From: JAEUOS01 sp964470865
GTDB taxonomy: Bacteria > Pseudomonadota > Gammaproteobacteria > Burkholderiales > JAEUOS01
Reading direction: 5' to 3'
DNA: 64,000 nucleotides
Assembly (NCBI GenBank): GCA_964470865.1
Contig: CAYYFR010000006.1
Coordinates: 17,749 to 81,748, forward strand
Part shown: positions 34,744 through 43,390 of the stretch, in pieces
Layout: each line of letters opens with the position of its first letter
Position numbering within the stretch: position 1 is the stretch's first letter
Notes under the pieces: model-generated
What the model saw: only the letters and a program-made list of their open reading frames with translations
What the model was told of the DNA's origin: nothing
Database searches by the model: none
Program-made: the position numbers and the translations under genes

Positions 34744-36057
34744 ATGTCTTCTTGCCTGTTGCGCTCCTGTAGTTTGGCGGCTCTTGCCATTGCGCAGGTG
34801 CTTGCTTGGGCGCCTGCGCAGGCGCAGGCAAGCGCCGAACTGGGCGCCATGACTCTGGCGCTGGCGGAGAATCTCCTGGCCCGAAACAATCGCGAAATCG
34901 CTCTGGCTCGCCGCGCGCTGGAACAATCGCAGGCCGATGTCCTGCGCGCCGCGCAGCGACCCAATCCGCAACTCAGTCTGGCGCTGCAAAACATCAACCC
35001 CAATCGTGGCATCGCCGCCGGCAGTTTGCGCGGCAAGACGGTGGACTCGATTGTGCGCATTGACCAGTTGATCGAGCGCGGCGACAAGCCACAGTTGCGC
35101 ATCGAAACGGCACAACGCTTTGAAGCTGCGGCCGGTGAAGATGTGTCGGAGGTGGCGCGGCAACAGCTGCTGGCATTGCGCAGTGCCTATTTTGACCTGC
35201 TGGCCGCACAGGAAAAGGCGGCAAGTTCGGCCGAAGCTGCGCGCCTGTTCGGCAGAACGGTCGACGCCGCGCAACTGCGCTTGAAAGCCGGCGACCTTGC
35301 TTCGGCGGATGTGGCGCGCATTCGCGTTGACGCATTGCGGGCGCAAAATGATGCGCGAGCCGCGGTGGCGGAGCTCGCGCGCGTGCGGGTTGCAATCAGC
35401 TACCTGCTTGGCGTCGAGGGCGATGTTGCCGCGATGCGCGCCATCTCCCCATGGCCCAGGATGCAGGCAGCGAGCCTCAGGCAGGCCACCGAAGAGGAAA
35501 TCGAGGGCCGCGCCGACGTGCGGGCCGCGCGCGCGCGCGTCGACGCGGCGGACAAGGCGCGGGCACTGGCGCAATCGCTGCGCACGCGCGACGTTTCGGT
35601 GGGTGCGCAATATGAGCATTGGCCGAATCAGGGCAACGCCAACAATCAGGGAACCGGCAACAGTTTCGGCGTCGCGCTGTCGATTCCCTTGTTGCTGCGT
35701 CACCGTTATGAAGGTGAAATTGCGCGCGCGCAAGCCGATTGGTACGTGGCGCGCGACGTTCTCGACCAGGTGCGGGCCCAGGCGCGCGCCGAGGTACTGC
35801 GCGCTGCAGGCGAGCTGGCGGCGGCGCGCGAGCGTCTGCTGCGTTTTGAGAGCGAATTGCTGGCTGAAGCGACGCGCACTGCGACCGCCGCGGAGTTTGC
35901 TTTCAGGAACGGGGCGATTGGCGTGATGGACCTTCTCGATGCGCGACGCGTGCTCAATTCGATTCAAAGCGACGCCGCCAATGCGCGCGCCGACTATGCC
36001 AAGGCGCTGACCGCGTTTGATCTCGGGCGAGGGGTGTTGGCGTATCGCACGGACTGA
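34744..36057 (+). CDS. czcC: Outer-membrane efflux protein, TolC/CzcC-like
   Basis: A 437-residue outer membrane factor. The signal peptide MSSCLLRSCSLAALAIAQ ends near AQAQA. The rest is rich in alternating helices typical of OEP/TolC, e.g. MTLALAENLLARNNREIALA and FDLLAAQEKAASSAEAARLF, and ends FDLGRGVLAYRTD. It forms the outer channel of a tripartite RND pump with the next two genes. ATG at 34744 is chosen over 34486 as it starts the signal peptide. Its stop overlaps the ATG at 36057 (TGATG). Confidence 0.9.
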   Translation: MSSCLLRSCSLAALAIAQVLAWAPAQAQASAELGAMTLALAENLLARNNREIALARRALEQSQADVLRAAQRPNPQLSLALQNINPNRGIAAGSLRGKTVDSIVRIDQLIERGDKPQLRIETAQRFEAAAGEDVSEVARQQLLALRSAYFDLLAAQEKAASSAEAARLFGRTVDAAQLRLKAGDLASADVARIRVDALRAQNDARAAVAELARVRVAISYLLGVEGDVAAMRAISPWPRMQAASLRQATEEEIEGRADVRAARARVDAADKARALAQSLRTRDVSVGAQYEHWPNQGNANNQGTGNSFGVALSIPLLLRHRYEGEIARAQADWYVARDVLDQVRAQARAEVLRAAGELAAARERLLRFESELLAEATRTATAAEFAFRNGAIGVMDLLDARRVLNSIQSDAANARADYAKALTAFDLGRGVLAYRTD

Positions 36058-36155
36058 TGCTGAACGTCATTGTTTTCGCGCAAGCCGGATTGCCGATGCG
36101 CATGCACTACAACAAGAACGCTGCGCCGACAGAAGCGGACAGGGAGAACGAGAAA

Positions 36156-37301
36156 TTGGGCAATTCCGCATTCATTCGGCTGCTGCTGTGCATGGTGCTC
36201 GTGTTGGCAGCGTGCGGCGACAAGCCCGCAGCGCTGCCTGCGGTGGTCAAGCCGCAGATAAGCGGCGCGGTGGTTTCGTTTGCCGCCGAAAGCCCGCAAT
36301 TGGCGGTGCTCGCATTGGCGCCCGTCGCGGTGCTGGCCGAGTCCGGGGTCGAACTCACCGCCAGGCTGGTGTGGGACGAAAATCGCACGGTGCGTATCTA
36401 CGCGCCCTTCGCCGGCCGGGTGCTGCGCATCACCGCGCAACCCGGAGAGCAAGTCAAGGCTGGCCATGTGTTGGCATACGTGGGTGCGCCGGATTTTGGC
36501 CAGGCGCAGGCGGATGCCGGCCGCGCGGTGGCGGATTTTGCCTTGTCCGAAAAGAATTTGGCTCGAGTCACGGAGTTGCTCGAGAACGGCGTGGCGCCGC
36601 GCAAGGACCTGGCCCAGGCAGAGGCCGAACATGCGCGCGCCAAAGGCGAACTGGCGCGCGCGCAGGGAAGGGTGCGCTTGTACGGGGGCGGTGCCGGCAT
36701 CGACCAGACCCTGGCATTGAAGAGCCCGATCGCCGGCATCGTGGTCGAGCGCAACCTCAATCCGGGCCAGGAGGTGCGCCCCGATCAAGGCGGCATGGCG
36801 GCGTTGTTCGTGGTCACCGATCCGGCGCGTCTGTGGGTGCAGATCGATGCGCACGAAAAGGATCTGCCGCTGCTGGCGCCCGGCATGGCGTTCAAGTTCA
36901 AGGTCCCGACCTATCCGGGCGAACTGTTTGACGCCAAACTTGATGTCGTCGCCGATTTCATCGATCCACAGTCGCGGGTGATCCGCGCGCGTGGATCGGC
37001 AGCCAATGACGACCGCAGGCTCAAGGGAGAAATGCTGGTCAACGCGGTTTTCGCGCCCAAGGGCGGGCCGGGGTTGGGCGTACCGGCGCGTGCAGTGATC
37101 TTCTCGGAGGGTGCGCACTTCGCCTTCGTCGAGCGCGCACGCGGCAGTTTCGAGCGGGTCAAGGTGGTGCCTGGTGGTGAGCGCGGCGGCCAGTTGGCGA
37201 TTCTGTCCGGCCTGACCTCAGGTCAGCGTGTGGTCAGTGAAGGTGCGCTGCTGCTGCAGCAAGTCATGAAAGCCGGTTCTTCGAAGACCGAGTCGGAATG
37301 A
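36156..37301 (+). CDS. czcB: Efflux RND periplasmic adaptor (membrane fusion protein), CzcB-like lipoprotein
   Basis: A 381-residue adaptor if started at the TTG at 36156, which has AGGGAG 9 bp upstream and gives a clean lipoprotein signal (FIRLLLCMVLVLAAC). An ATG at 36057 overlaps the czcC stop (TGATG) and adds 33 residues, but these would bury the signal. It has the lipoyl/barrel-sandwich region (IYAPFAGRVLRITAQPGEQV), coiled-coil hairpin and beta-barrel. It joins the pump to the outer channel. The gene overlaps czcA by 4 nt (ATGA). Confidence 0.85.
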   Translation: MGNSAFIRLLLCMVLVLAACGDKPAALPAVVKPQISGAVVSFAAESPQLAVLALAPVAVLAESGVELTARLVWDENRTVRIYAPFAGRVLRITAQPGEQVKAGHVLAYVGAPDFGQAQADAGRAVADFALSEKNLARVTELLENGVAPRKDLAQAEAEHARAKGELARAQGRVRLYGGGAGIDQTLALKSPIAGIVVERNLNPGQEVRPDQGGMAALFVVTDPARLWVQIDAHEKDLPLLAPGMAFKFKVPTYPGELFDAKLDVVADFIDPQSRVIRARGSAANDDRRLKGEMLVNAVFAPKGGPGLGVPARAVIFSEGAHFAFVERARGSFERVKVVPGGERGGQLAILSGLTSGQRVVSEGALLLQQVMKAGSSKTESE

Positions 37302-40300
37302 TCAGGCGCATCGTCTCATTCGCGCTGCATCAGCCGCTGGTGATTCTGTTTGCCACTGCGCTGTTCGTCGCAGGCGGGCTGATCGCTTTCAAGAATCTGC
37401 CGGTCGAGGCATTTCCCGATGTCACCGATACCCAAGTCACGGTGATCACGCTGTTCCCGGGACGGGCCGCAGAAGAGGTTGAAAAGCAGGTGACCATTCC
37501 GCTGGAAGTAGCCCTGTCGGGTTTGCCCAATGCGGTGCGCATGTTTTCGCATACGCAGTTCGGCCTGTCCTTCCTGATCCTGACCTTCGACGACGATGCC
37601 AATGTCAACCTGGCGCGCCAGCAGGCGGGCGAGCGTTTGCGCAGTGTGCAGTTGCCTCCCGGCGTTGAACCGGATATCGCACCGCTGTCCACCGCCATTG
37701 GTGAAATCTACCGCTATCGGATGAAGTCCGACACGCAGGATTCCCGGACCCTGCGCACCCTGCAGGACTGGGTGGTCGAGCGCACGCTGCGCCGGGTACC
37801 CGGGGTGGCCGACGTCGTGCCGATGGGTGGCCTGATCAAGCAGTACGAAGTGCAGCCGGACTTGGCGCGCCTGCGCGCCTACAAGCTGTCGATCCAGCAG
37901 GTATATGGTGCGCTCGAACGCGGCAACAGCAACGCCGGTGGCGGCTATGTCGAGCAGGGTGGTCAGCAGTACACCATTCGCGGCATCGGCCTTTTGCGCG
38001 ATGCCGCCGATATTGAAAACATCGTTCTGGGCGAACGCAGCGGCACGCCGGTACTGATTCGCGATGTCGCTCGCGTGGTGGTCGGCAATGTGCCGCGCCA
38101 GGGCATCGTCGGCCAGGACCTTGACGATGATGTGGTCACCGGCGTAGTGCTGATGCGCAAGGGTGAAAACCCGTCGAAAGTGCTGAAGGAGGTCAAGCAA
38201 AAGGTTGATGAGCTCAATCGCGGCGGACTGCCCAAAGGGGTGGCGATCGTGCCTTTCTACGATCGTTCCTGGTTGATCGGCAAGACGCTCAACACGGTAT
38301 TTCGGAACCTGGTCGAGGGCGCCGCGCTGGTGGCTATCGTGCTGTACCTTTTTCTGGCTAATTTTCGCGCCACCGCGATCGTCACGCTGATCATTCCGCT
38401 GTCGCTGCTTTCGACTTTCATAGGCCTTACCTTCGTAGGCATTCCGGCCAACTTGCTGTCGCTGGGGGCCATGGATTTCGGCATCATCGTCGATGGTGCG
38501 GTGATCGTGGTCGAGAACGTGTTTCGCCGCTTATCGATGCAGGAAGAGTTTCACGATGACACTGTCGACAAGCGGGAAGACCGCTTTCGCCTGCATACCA
38601 TCATCGAGGCGGCCGTCGAAGTGGGGCGGCCAACCCTGTTCGCGATGATCATCATCATCGCCGCGCACATCCCGATCTTCACCCTGCAACGGCACGAGGG
38701 GCGGATTTTCGCGCCGATGGCCTACTCGGTCACCTTCGCGCTGGTCGGGTCCCTGATACTCTCGCTGACCCTGGTGCCGCTCCTGTGCTACAAGTGGCTG
38801 TCGAAAAACCTGCCGCATCATGACCCTGCGATCGTGCGCTTTTCCAAGGCGGCGTACGCGCCGGTGCTCAAGTGGAGTCTCGCCAACCCGGTCAAGGTGA
38901 TCGGATTTGCGCTGGTGGCGCTGGGCTTGAGTTTTGCCGCCTTGCCACGCCTGGGCACCGAGTTCCTGCCGGAACTCAACGAAGGGTCGCTGTGGCTCAA
39001 CGTGAAGCTGCCATCGTCGGTTTCGGTCAGCGAGGCGCAGGCGCAGAACGGGCAGATTCGCCGCATCCTGCTGAAAACGCCGGAAGTCAATACCGTGATT
39101 TCCAAGGCCGGTCGCCCGGAAGATGGCACTGACCCCAAACTGATCAACATGGCCGAATTCCTGGTGGATCTGAAACCGGAGTCGGAATGGAAGCGCGCGG
39201 TCAGCAAGCGGCAGGTGATGGATGAAATGGAAAAGGCGCTGCAGGCACTGCCTGCGATCAAGCCTTCCTTCTCGCAGCCGATTCGCGACAACATTCTCGA
39301 AAGCATTTCGCAGATCGACGGCCAGATCGTGATCAAGGTGTTCGGTGACGATATTCCGACGTTGCGCCGGGTGGCCGAGAGCGTGCTGGCCGAAGTCGCC
39401 GATGTGCAGGGTGTGGCGCGCGCGCTGATCGATCGCGTCGGCGAGTTGCCCAACTATCTGGTGGAGATCGATCGCGCCCGTGCGGCCAGGTACGGTCTGA
39501 ACGTCGCCGATATCCAGGATGTGATCGAAGTCGGTCTGGGCGGGCGGGCGGCGACCTACCTGTGGGAAGGCGAGCGCAAGTTCGGCGTTGCCGTGCGTGT
39601 CGCGCGCGAGGAGCGCGGGCTGGAGCGCATGAAGAGCGTCATGCTGGCGACCTCGTCCGGCGCCTATGTCCCGTTGTCGGAAGTGGCGGCGTTCAAGGCC
39701 GCCGGTGGCAGCATGAACATCGCGCGCGAGAATGGCGGACGCGTCATGGCGATCGGTATCTTCATTCGCGATCGCGACATGGGAAGTGTGGTGGCAGACA
39801 TGCAGGCGCGCGTCAGGGACAAGGTCACACTGCCCGAGGGCTACCGGATTTCCTGGTCAGGCGAGTTCGAGAACCAGGAGCGTGCGATGGCGCGCCTGGC
39901 GCTGGTGGTGCCGATTTCGGTGCTGCTGATTTTTGTGCTGTTGTTCTATGCCTTCAATTCAATCAAGAGCGCGTTGCTGATCATCCTGAACGTTCCGTTC
40001 GCCCTGATCGGCGGCATTTTTGCGCTTTTGCTGACCGATATCCATTTGAGCGTATCGGCCGCGATCGGGTTTATCGCGCTGTTTGGACAGGCGGTGTTGA
40101 ACGGTGTTGTGATGGTGACGGTGTTCAATCAACTGCACAGCGCCGGCATGACCCCCCTCAATGCTGTCGTGGAGGGCTCGAAGCAGCGTCTGCGCACGGT
40201 GCTGATGACCGGGCTCCTGGCCATGCTGGGACTGTTGCCGATGGCCTTGTCGACCGACATCGGTTCCGAGACCCAGAAGCCGCTCGCGGTGGTGGTGATC

Positions 40301-40438
40301 GGCGGGCTGATATCGGCCACGCTCCTGACACTGATCGTGCTGCCAGTGCTTTACGTGGCTTTCAACCGCGATTGGGCCCGCTTTGCGCGGCGCGGGTCGA
40401 TGCTGGCGCAGCGGGTGATCCGTCCGCGCAGGCGCTAG
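37298..40438 (+). CDS. czcA: Heavy-metal efflux RND pump, CzcA-like
   Basis: A 1046-residue inner-membrane proton antiporter with about 12 TM segments (e.g. LVILFATALFVAGGLIAF). Transmembrane segment 4 reads DFGIIVDGAVIVVEN, the DFGxxxDGAxxxxEN signature I associate with HME1-type pumps for Zn/Co/Cd/Ni; Cu/Ag pumps have a different motif. It exports divalent metals with the previous two proteins. No regulator (CzcRS) is adjacent. Substrate is a prediction. Confidence 0.9.
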   Translation: MIRRIVSFALHQPLVILFATALFVAGGLIAFKNLPVEAFPDVTDTQVTVITLFPGRAAEEVEKQVTIPLEVALSGLPNAVRMFSHTQFGLSFLILTFDDDANVNLARQQAGERLRSVQLPPGVEPDIAPLSTAIGEIYRYRMKSDTQDSRTLRTLQDWVVERTLRRVPGVADVVPMGGLIKQYEVQPDLARLRAYKLSIQQVYGALERGNSNAGGGYVEQGGQQYTIRGIGLLRDAADIENIVLGERSGTPVLIRDVARVVVGNVPRQGIVGQDLDDDVVTGVVLMRKGENPSKVLKEVKQKVDELNRGGLPKGVAIVPFYDRSWLIGKTLNTVFRNLVEGAALVAIVLYLFLANFRATAIVTLIIPLSLLSTFIGLTFVGIPANLLSLGAMDFGIIVDGAVIVVENVFRRLSMQEEFHDDTVDKREDRFRLHTIIEAAVEVGRPTLFAMIIIIAAHIPIFTLQRHEGRIFAPMAYSVTFALVGSLILSLTLVPLLCYKWLSKNLPHHDPAIVRFSKAAYAPVLKWSLANPVKVIGFALVALGLSFAALPRLGTEFLPELNEGSLWLNVKLPSSVSVSEAQAQNGQIRRILLKTPEVNTVISKAGRPEDGTDPKLINMAEFLVDLKPESEWKRAVSKRQVMDEMEKALQALPAIKPSFSQPIRDNILESISQIDGQIVIKVFGDDIPTLRRVAESVLAEVADVQGVARALIDRVGELPNYLVEIDRARAARYGLNVADIQDVIEVGLGGRAATYLWEGERKFGVAVRVAREERGLERMKSVMLATSSGAYVPLSEVAAFKAAGGSMNIARENGGRVMAIGIFIRDRDMGSVVADMQARVRDKVTLPEGYRISWSGEFENQERAMARLALVVPISVLLIFVLLFYAFNSIKSALLIILNVPFALIGGIFALLLTDIHLSVSAAIGFIALFGQAVLNGVVMVTVFNQLHSAGMTPLNAVVEGSKQRLRTVLMTGLLAMLGLLPMALSTDIGSETQKPLAVVVIGGLISATLLTLIVLPVLYVAFNRDWARFARRGSMLAQRVIRPRRR

Positions 40439-40500
40439 CGGGCCACAAGTTGGCGTTTGGCGTCGACCGCAGGGCTAGGTGTTTGCAGGCGGTTCAAAGC

Positions 40501-40529
40501 TTGTGCTGGGCGAGGAAATAACATATACT
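40501..40529 (+). promoter_or_regulatory. Sigma-70 promoter for rpsU
   Basis: TTGTGC (40501-40506), 17-bp spacer, TATACT (40524-40529) is a good sigma-70 pair ending 34 bp before the rpsU ATG. It separates rpsU from the efflux operon upstream. Confidence 0.65.
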
Positions 40530-40563
40530 AATTGGCTGTCCGCTGTTGGAGTGTTGGGAAAAT

Positions 40564-40776
40564 ATGCCTACCGTTCGCCTCAAGGAAAACGAGCCTTTCG
40601 AAGTTGCGATGCGGCGTTTCAAGCGCACGATCGAGAAAACCGGTCTGCTGACCGAATTGCGTGCGCGCGAGTTCTACGAAAAGCCGACCTCGGAGCGCAA
40701 GCGCAAGCATGCGGCTGCCGTCAAGCGCACCTACAAGCGCCTGAAGAGCCAGCAACTGCCGCCAAAGTTGTACTGA
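40564..40776 (+). CDS. rpsU: 30S ribosomal protein bS21
   Basis: A 70-residue, very basic protein. MPTVRLKENEPFEVAMRRFK and KPTSERKRKHAAAVKRTYKR are the universal bS21 pattern. It sits in the 30S platform near the anti-Shine-Dalgarno and aids initiation. ATG at 40564 is preferred over 40546. It has its own promoter and terminator; the usual dnaG-rpoD neighbours are absent downstream. Confidence 0.97.
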   Translation: MPTVRLKENEPFEVAMRRFKRTIEKTGLLTELRAREFYEKPTSERKRKHAAAVKRTYKRLKSQQLPPKLY

Positions 40777-40800
40777 TCACCCGATTGGCAGTCCCGGAAG

Positions 40801-40831
40801 GCCGCGGGCGTGTCCTACCCCGCGGCTTTTT
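40801..40831 (+). terminator. Rho-independent terminator after rpsU
   Basis: GCCGCGGG (40801-40808) pairs with CCCGCGGC (40819-40826) across a 10-nt loop and is followed by TTTTT. It lies 25 bp past the rpsU stop. Confidence 0.85.
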
Positions 40832-40898
40832 GTCGTTCAGGCCCGGGCGCTGAAGCGGCATGGGCGCCGGATACTTACCGAAATATAAGGAGTTGCGC

Positions 40899-41345
40899 AT
40901 GTTGCTCAAGGAGCGAATCACTGAAGACATGAAGGCGGCGATGCGCGCCCGCGACAGCCAGCGCTTGTCCGCCATCCGCATGCTGCTGGCCGCCTGCAAG
41001 CAAGTTGAGGTCGACCGCCGCATCGAACTGGCCGACGCCGACGTCATTGCGATTGTCGAAAAGGAGCTCAAGAAGCGGCGTGACTCCGCGACCCAGTATC
41101 GGGCGGCAAAGCGCGACGACCTGGCCGATGCTGAACAATTCGAGGTAGGCGTGCTGTCGGCCTACCTGCCGCAGCAGGCTTCGCCGGACGAGATCGAAGC
41201 GGTGCTGGTGCAAGCGGTGGCCGAGGTTGGCACGGGCGGGCCTGCGGCGATGGGCAAGGTGATGGCGCTTCTCAAGTCAAAACTGGCCGGGCGCGCGGAC
41301 ATGGCGCAGTTGTCAGCGGCGGTCAAGGCCCGGCTATCAGCCTGA
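40899..41345 (+). CDS. GatB/YqeY domain-containing protein
   Basis: A 148-residue protein of the YqeY family, related to the tail domain of GatB tRNA-amidotransferase. MLLKERITEDMKAAMRARDS, RLSAIRMLLAACKQVEVD, RRDSATQYRAAKRDDLAD and VLSAYLPQQASPDEIEAVL are typical. AAGGAG lies 8 bp before the ATG. Function is unknown; it often follows rpsU. Its stop codon forms part of an 8-unit 13-bp repeat. Confidence 0.9.
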   Translation: MLLKERITEDMKAAMRARDSQRLSAIRMLLAACKQVEVDRRIELADADVIAIVEKELKKRRDSATQYRAAKRDDLADAEQFEVGVLSAYLPQQASPDEIEAVLVQAVAEVGTGGPAAMGKVMALLKSKLAGRADMAQLSAAVKARLSA

Positions 41346-41444
41346 AGCTGTAACCTGTAGCTGCAGCCTGACGCTGCAACCCGACGCTGCAACCCGATGC
41401 TGCAGCCTGACGCTGCAACCCGACGCTGCAACCCGACGCGGAGG
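41341..41444. repeat. 13-bp tandem repeat, eight units
   Basis: Eight consecutive 13-bp units of consensus CCYGACGCTGCAA occupy 41341-41444. The array begins within the last codons and the stop of the YqeY gene (the first unit is CCTGAAGCTGTAA, containing the TGA). Units 3-7 are nearly identical. It fills the convergent gap to the DUF192 gene; no terminator is obvious. Confidence 0.85.
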
Positions 41445-41468
41445 GCTGCAGCAAGACACAAATGGATG

Positions 41469-41936
41469 CTACTGCGGCGGGCCGGCTTTCTCGATACCGC
41501 TGATTTTTGTTCCGGGTTTCAGGTTTTTCGCCTTGAACCAGCCGAGATTCATTTCCAGCGCGTAGCGCGCCGGTTTGGCGCTGCAGTGACTGTCCTCGGT
41601 TTGCGGCTTCATGTCCTCGACATTGAGGATGACCCCTGCGTCATCGAGAAACGCCACCGAGAGCGGCAAAAGTGTGTTTTTCATCCACATGCACTGGCGA
41701 TCGCGTTCCGGGAATACGAACAGCATGCCGTCATTGGGCCCCATTTTTTCGCGCAACATCAGGCCCTGCATGCGCGTGCCGTAGTTCGCGGCGACCTCCG
41801 CCTTGATCAGATACAGGCCGATCTGCAACTGTATGGTGGACAGTGGTGGCTGCCCCTGGGCGCGCGCGCCTGGCGCACCGAGCACGCCTGCCAGCAGAAT
41901 CAGAAGTGCAGCACCGCGCATCAGGGTATGGGCCAT
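41469..41936 (-). CDS. Exported DUF192 domain-containing protein
   Basis: A 155-residue protein with signal peptide MAHTLMRGAALLILLAGVLG. The DUF192 core reads ANYGTRMQGLMLREKMGPND, GMLFVFPERDRQCMWMKNTL, and LPLSVAFLDDAGVILNVEDM. The family is of unknown function and is often exported. A terminator lies just upstream of its start, separating it from the Lys-rich small gene. Confidence 0.85.
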   Translation of the reverse strand: MAHTLMRGAALLILLAGVLGAPGARAQGQPPLSTIQLQIGLYLIKAEVAANYGTRMQGLMLREKMGPNDGMLFVFPERDRQCMWMKNTLLPLSVAFLDDAGVILNVEDMKPQTEDSHCSAKPARYALEMNLGWFKAKNLKPGTKISGIEKAGPPQ

Positions 41937-42002
41937 GGTGTCAACCGTTACGCAAGGTTCCGAAAGAAGCCGGATTCTAGCCGTGTCGCCCGAGGCAAGC
42001 TA

Positions 42003-42033
42003 AAAAAAACCGGGCCGAAAGCCCGGTTTTTTC
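42003..42033. terminator. Bidirectional-looking terminator downstream of the Lys-rich small gene
   Basis: An A-run, CCGGGC-CGAAA-GCCCGG hairpin and TTTTTT run at 42003-42033 fit a strong intrinsic terminator in either direction. On the minus strand it ends the 66-residue gene's transcript before the DUF192 gene. Confidence 0.85.
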
Positions 42034-42056
42034 AATCGCGGGGTCTTGCTCCGCGA

Positions 42057-42257
42057 TTACTTCTTGGCTTCAGGCTTGGCTTTTTTCTCTTTCTTGGCTT
42101 TTTTCTCTTTTTTCTCTTTCTTCATCGGCGCGTCTTTTTTCATCTCGGCCTTGGGCGCATCGGCTTTCGGTGCGTCGGCTTTTTTGTCTTGCGCAAAGCC
42201 GGTCGACGAAACGGTGGCGATGACACCGGCGAGCAGTACGGACAGAAGTTTGTTCAT
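42057..42257 (-). CDS. Small exported Lys-rich protein
   Basis: A 66-residue product: signal peptide MNKLLSVLLAGVIATVSS cut near GFAQD, then a low-complexity tail of KADAPKADAPKAE and KKEKKEKKAKKEKKAK repeats. About half the mature part is Lys. No fold is expected. A GGAATCC-type weak RBS precedes the ATG. It resembles in design the 53-residue gene just upstream (42474-42635): both are exported and end in Lys-rich tails, each with its own terminator. Function unknown; polyanion binding is one guess. Confidence 0.7.
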   Translation of the reverse strand: MNKLLSVLLAGVIATVSSTGFAQDKKADAPKADAPKAEMKKDAPMKKEKKEKKAKKEKKAKPEAKK

Positions 42258-42407
42258 TTTGGATTCCTTGTCATGAAGGTTCGAACATTTTGCAGGATTG
42301 ACCTCCTCGGTCAGTGCAAATAACGCCGCCTTGACTGGCCGGTTGACAGCTTGAAAGTCGATTTCGCCAAATCAGCGGGTTTTCCGATCATTTTCGCCAC
42401 AAAAGAA

Positions 42408-42429
42408 AAAGGCCGGTTTCCCGGCCTTT
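42408..42429. terminator. Intrinsic terminator downstream of the 53-residue exported gene
   Basis: AAAGGCCGG-TTTC-CCGGCCTTT forms a hairpin flanked by A-rich sequence; on the minus strand it is followed by TTTTC. It ends the small gene that starts at 42635. Confidence 0.7.
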
Positions 42430-42430
42430 G

Positions 42431-42460
42431 GGACCTGCAGGCACCTGCAGGCACCTGCAG
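42431..42460. repeat. 10-bp tandem repeat x3
   Basis: Three consecutive 10-bp units GGACCTGCAG, GCACCTGCAG, GCACCTGCAG lie between the terminator and the stop of the small exported gene. Confidence 0.85.
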
Positions 42461-42473
42461 TGCTACGTGCGGT

Positions 42474-42635
42474 TTACTTCTTGCCCGCCTTGCTCTTGCC
42501 CTTCTTGCCTTTGGCCTCAAACTTGATGTGGCCGACAGCATTCATTTCGGCCAGTGCGGTCGGCACCTGAGCCGCGCTCGGGCCAGCACCAACGACAAAG
42601 GCTGCAACGATAATTGCAATCAAAAGCTTTTGCAT
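42474..42635 (-). CDS. Small exported protein with Lys-rich tail
   Basis: A 53-residue product not long enough for many callers: signal peptide MQKLLIAIIVAAFVVGAG with a cut near PSAAQ, then VPTALAEMNAVGHIKFEA and a KGKKGKSKAGKK tail. GGGAGG lies 10 bp before the ATG, a good ribosome binding site, and a terminator follows. I know no family. Paired in position and design with the 66-residue Lys-rich gene. Confidence 0.7.
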   Translation of the reverse strand: MQKLLIAIIVAAFVVGAGPSAAQVPTALAEMNAVGHIKFEAKGKKGKSKAGKK

Positions 42636-42672
42636 GAGTTACTCCCTCCCGGAATTGTGTGGCGATTACTGA

Positions 42673-43293
42673 CTACTCTTGCCTGGCGGCAAACCTTGAA
42701 CGCAGCGACTGGTTCATGAGTTGACGCGAGTCACGGCGAAGTACAGCCGCGTCGAACTCACAGGATTGTCCCGGCACCAAAACTCCGAGCTGGAATGGCC
42801 CGATCGAATGACGGATCAGGCGCAGTGTCGGCCATCCGCATTTGGCCGTCATGCGCCTTATTTGCCGATTCTTGCCCTCGGTAATGCGTATATCGAGCCA
42901 AGTCGTGGGAATCGCCTTGCGCATGCGGATTGGTGGGCAGCGCGGCCAAAGCCCGGCCGGCTCGTCAATCACGCAGGCCTTGCAGGCTCGGGTGACAAAA
43001 TCGCCCAAGTCAACCCCTACAATCAAGCGCCGTAGCGCCGCCGCGTCGGGCGTACCTTCGACTTGCGCCCAATAGCCTTTCTCCAGCTCGCGACGCGGAT
43101 CGGTAATACTGTGTTGCAGCGCGCCATCCGCAGTCAGGAGCAGCAGGCCTTCGCTGTCGGTGTCGAGCCGCCCGGCTGCATACACATGGGGAACCCTGAT
43201 GCAGTCGGCCAGCGTCGGGTGGTCCCGGTGAGGCGAGAACTGGCAGACCACGCCAAACGGTTTGTTGAGCCCGATCAGGCGGGGGTTCATCAA
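42673..43293 (-). CDS. rluE: Ribosomal large-subunit pseudouridine synthase, RluE-like
   Basis: A 206-residue RsuA-family synthase. The catalytic motif is AAGRLDTDSEGLLLLT (Asp in RLD). KGYWAQVEG and LDIRITEGKNRQIRRMTAKC complete the fold; no S4 domain precedes it, as in RluE, which makes a pseudouridine in 23S rRNA. The last residues LRRDSRQLMNQSLR extend slightly past the usual end. It sits upstream of a broken cold-shock gene. Confidence 0.85.
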   Translation of the reverse strand: MMNPRLIGLNKPFGVVCQFSPHRDHPTLADCIRVPHVYAAGRLDTDSEGLLLLTADGALQHSITDPRRELEKGYWAQVEGTPDAAALRRLIVGVDLGDFVTRACKACVIDEPAGLWPRCPPIRMRKAIPTTWLDIRITEGKNRQIRRMTAKCGWPTLRLIRHSIGPFQLGVLVPGQSCEFDAAVLRRDSRQLMNQSLRSRFAARQE

Positions 43294-43390
43294 TGCATCT
43301 GCTCCACCGGGTTTCGGGCCAGGCTTTGCCCGCCCGTCTGACGCGCGCGAAGCCCCCGCATTGTCGCGGCTGAGGGCAGCCGTGCGCCGC

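Noticed and set aside
34366..35967. 533-codon minus-strand open frame across czcC and into tsaD
   Set aside because: Antisense to the TolC-like gene and, at its end, in another frame of tsaD; composition is of the antisense type.
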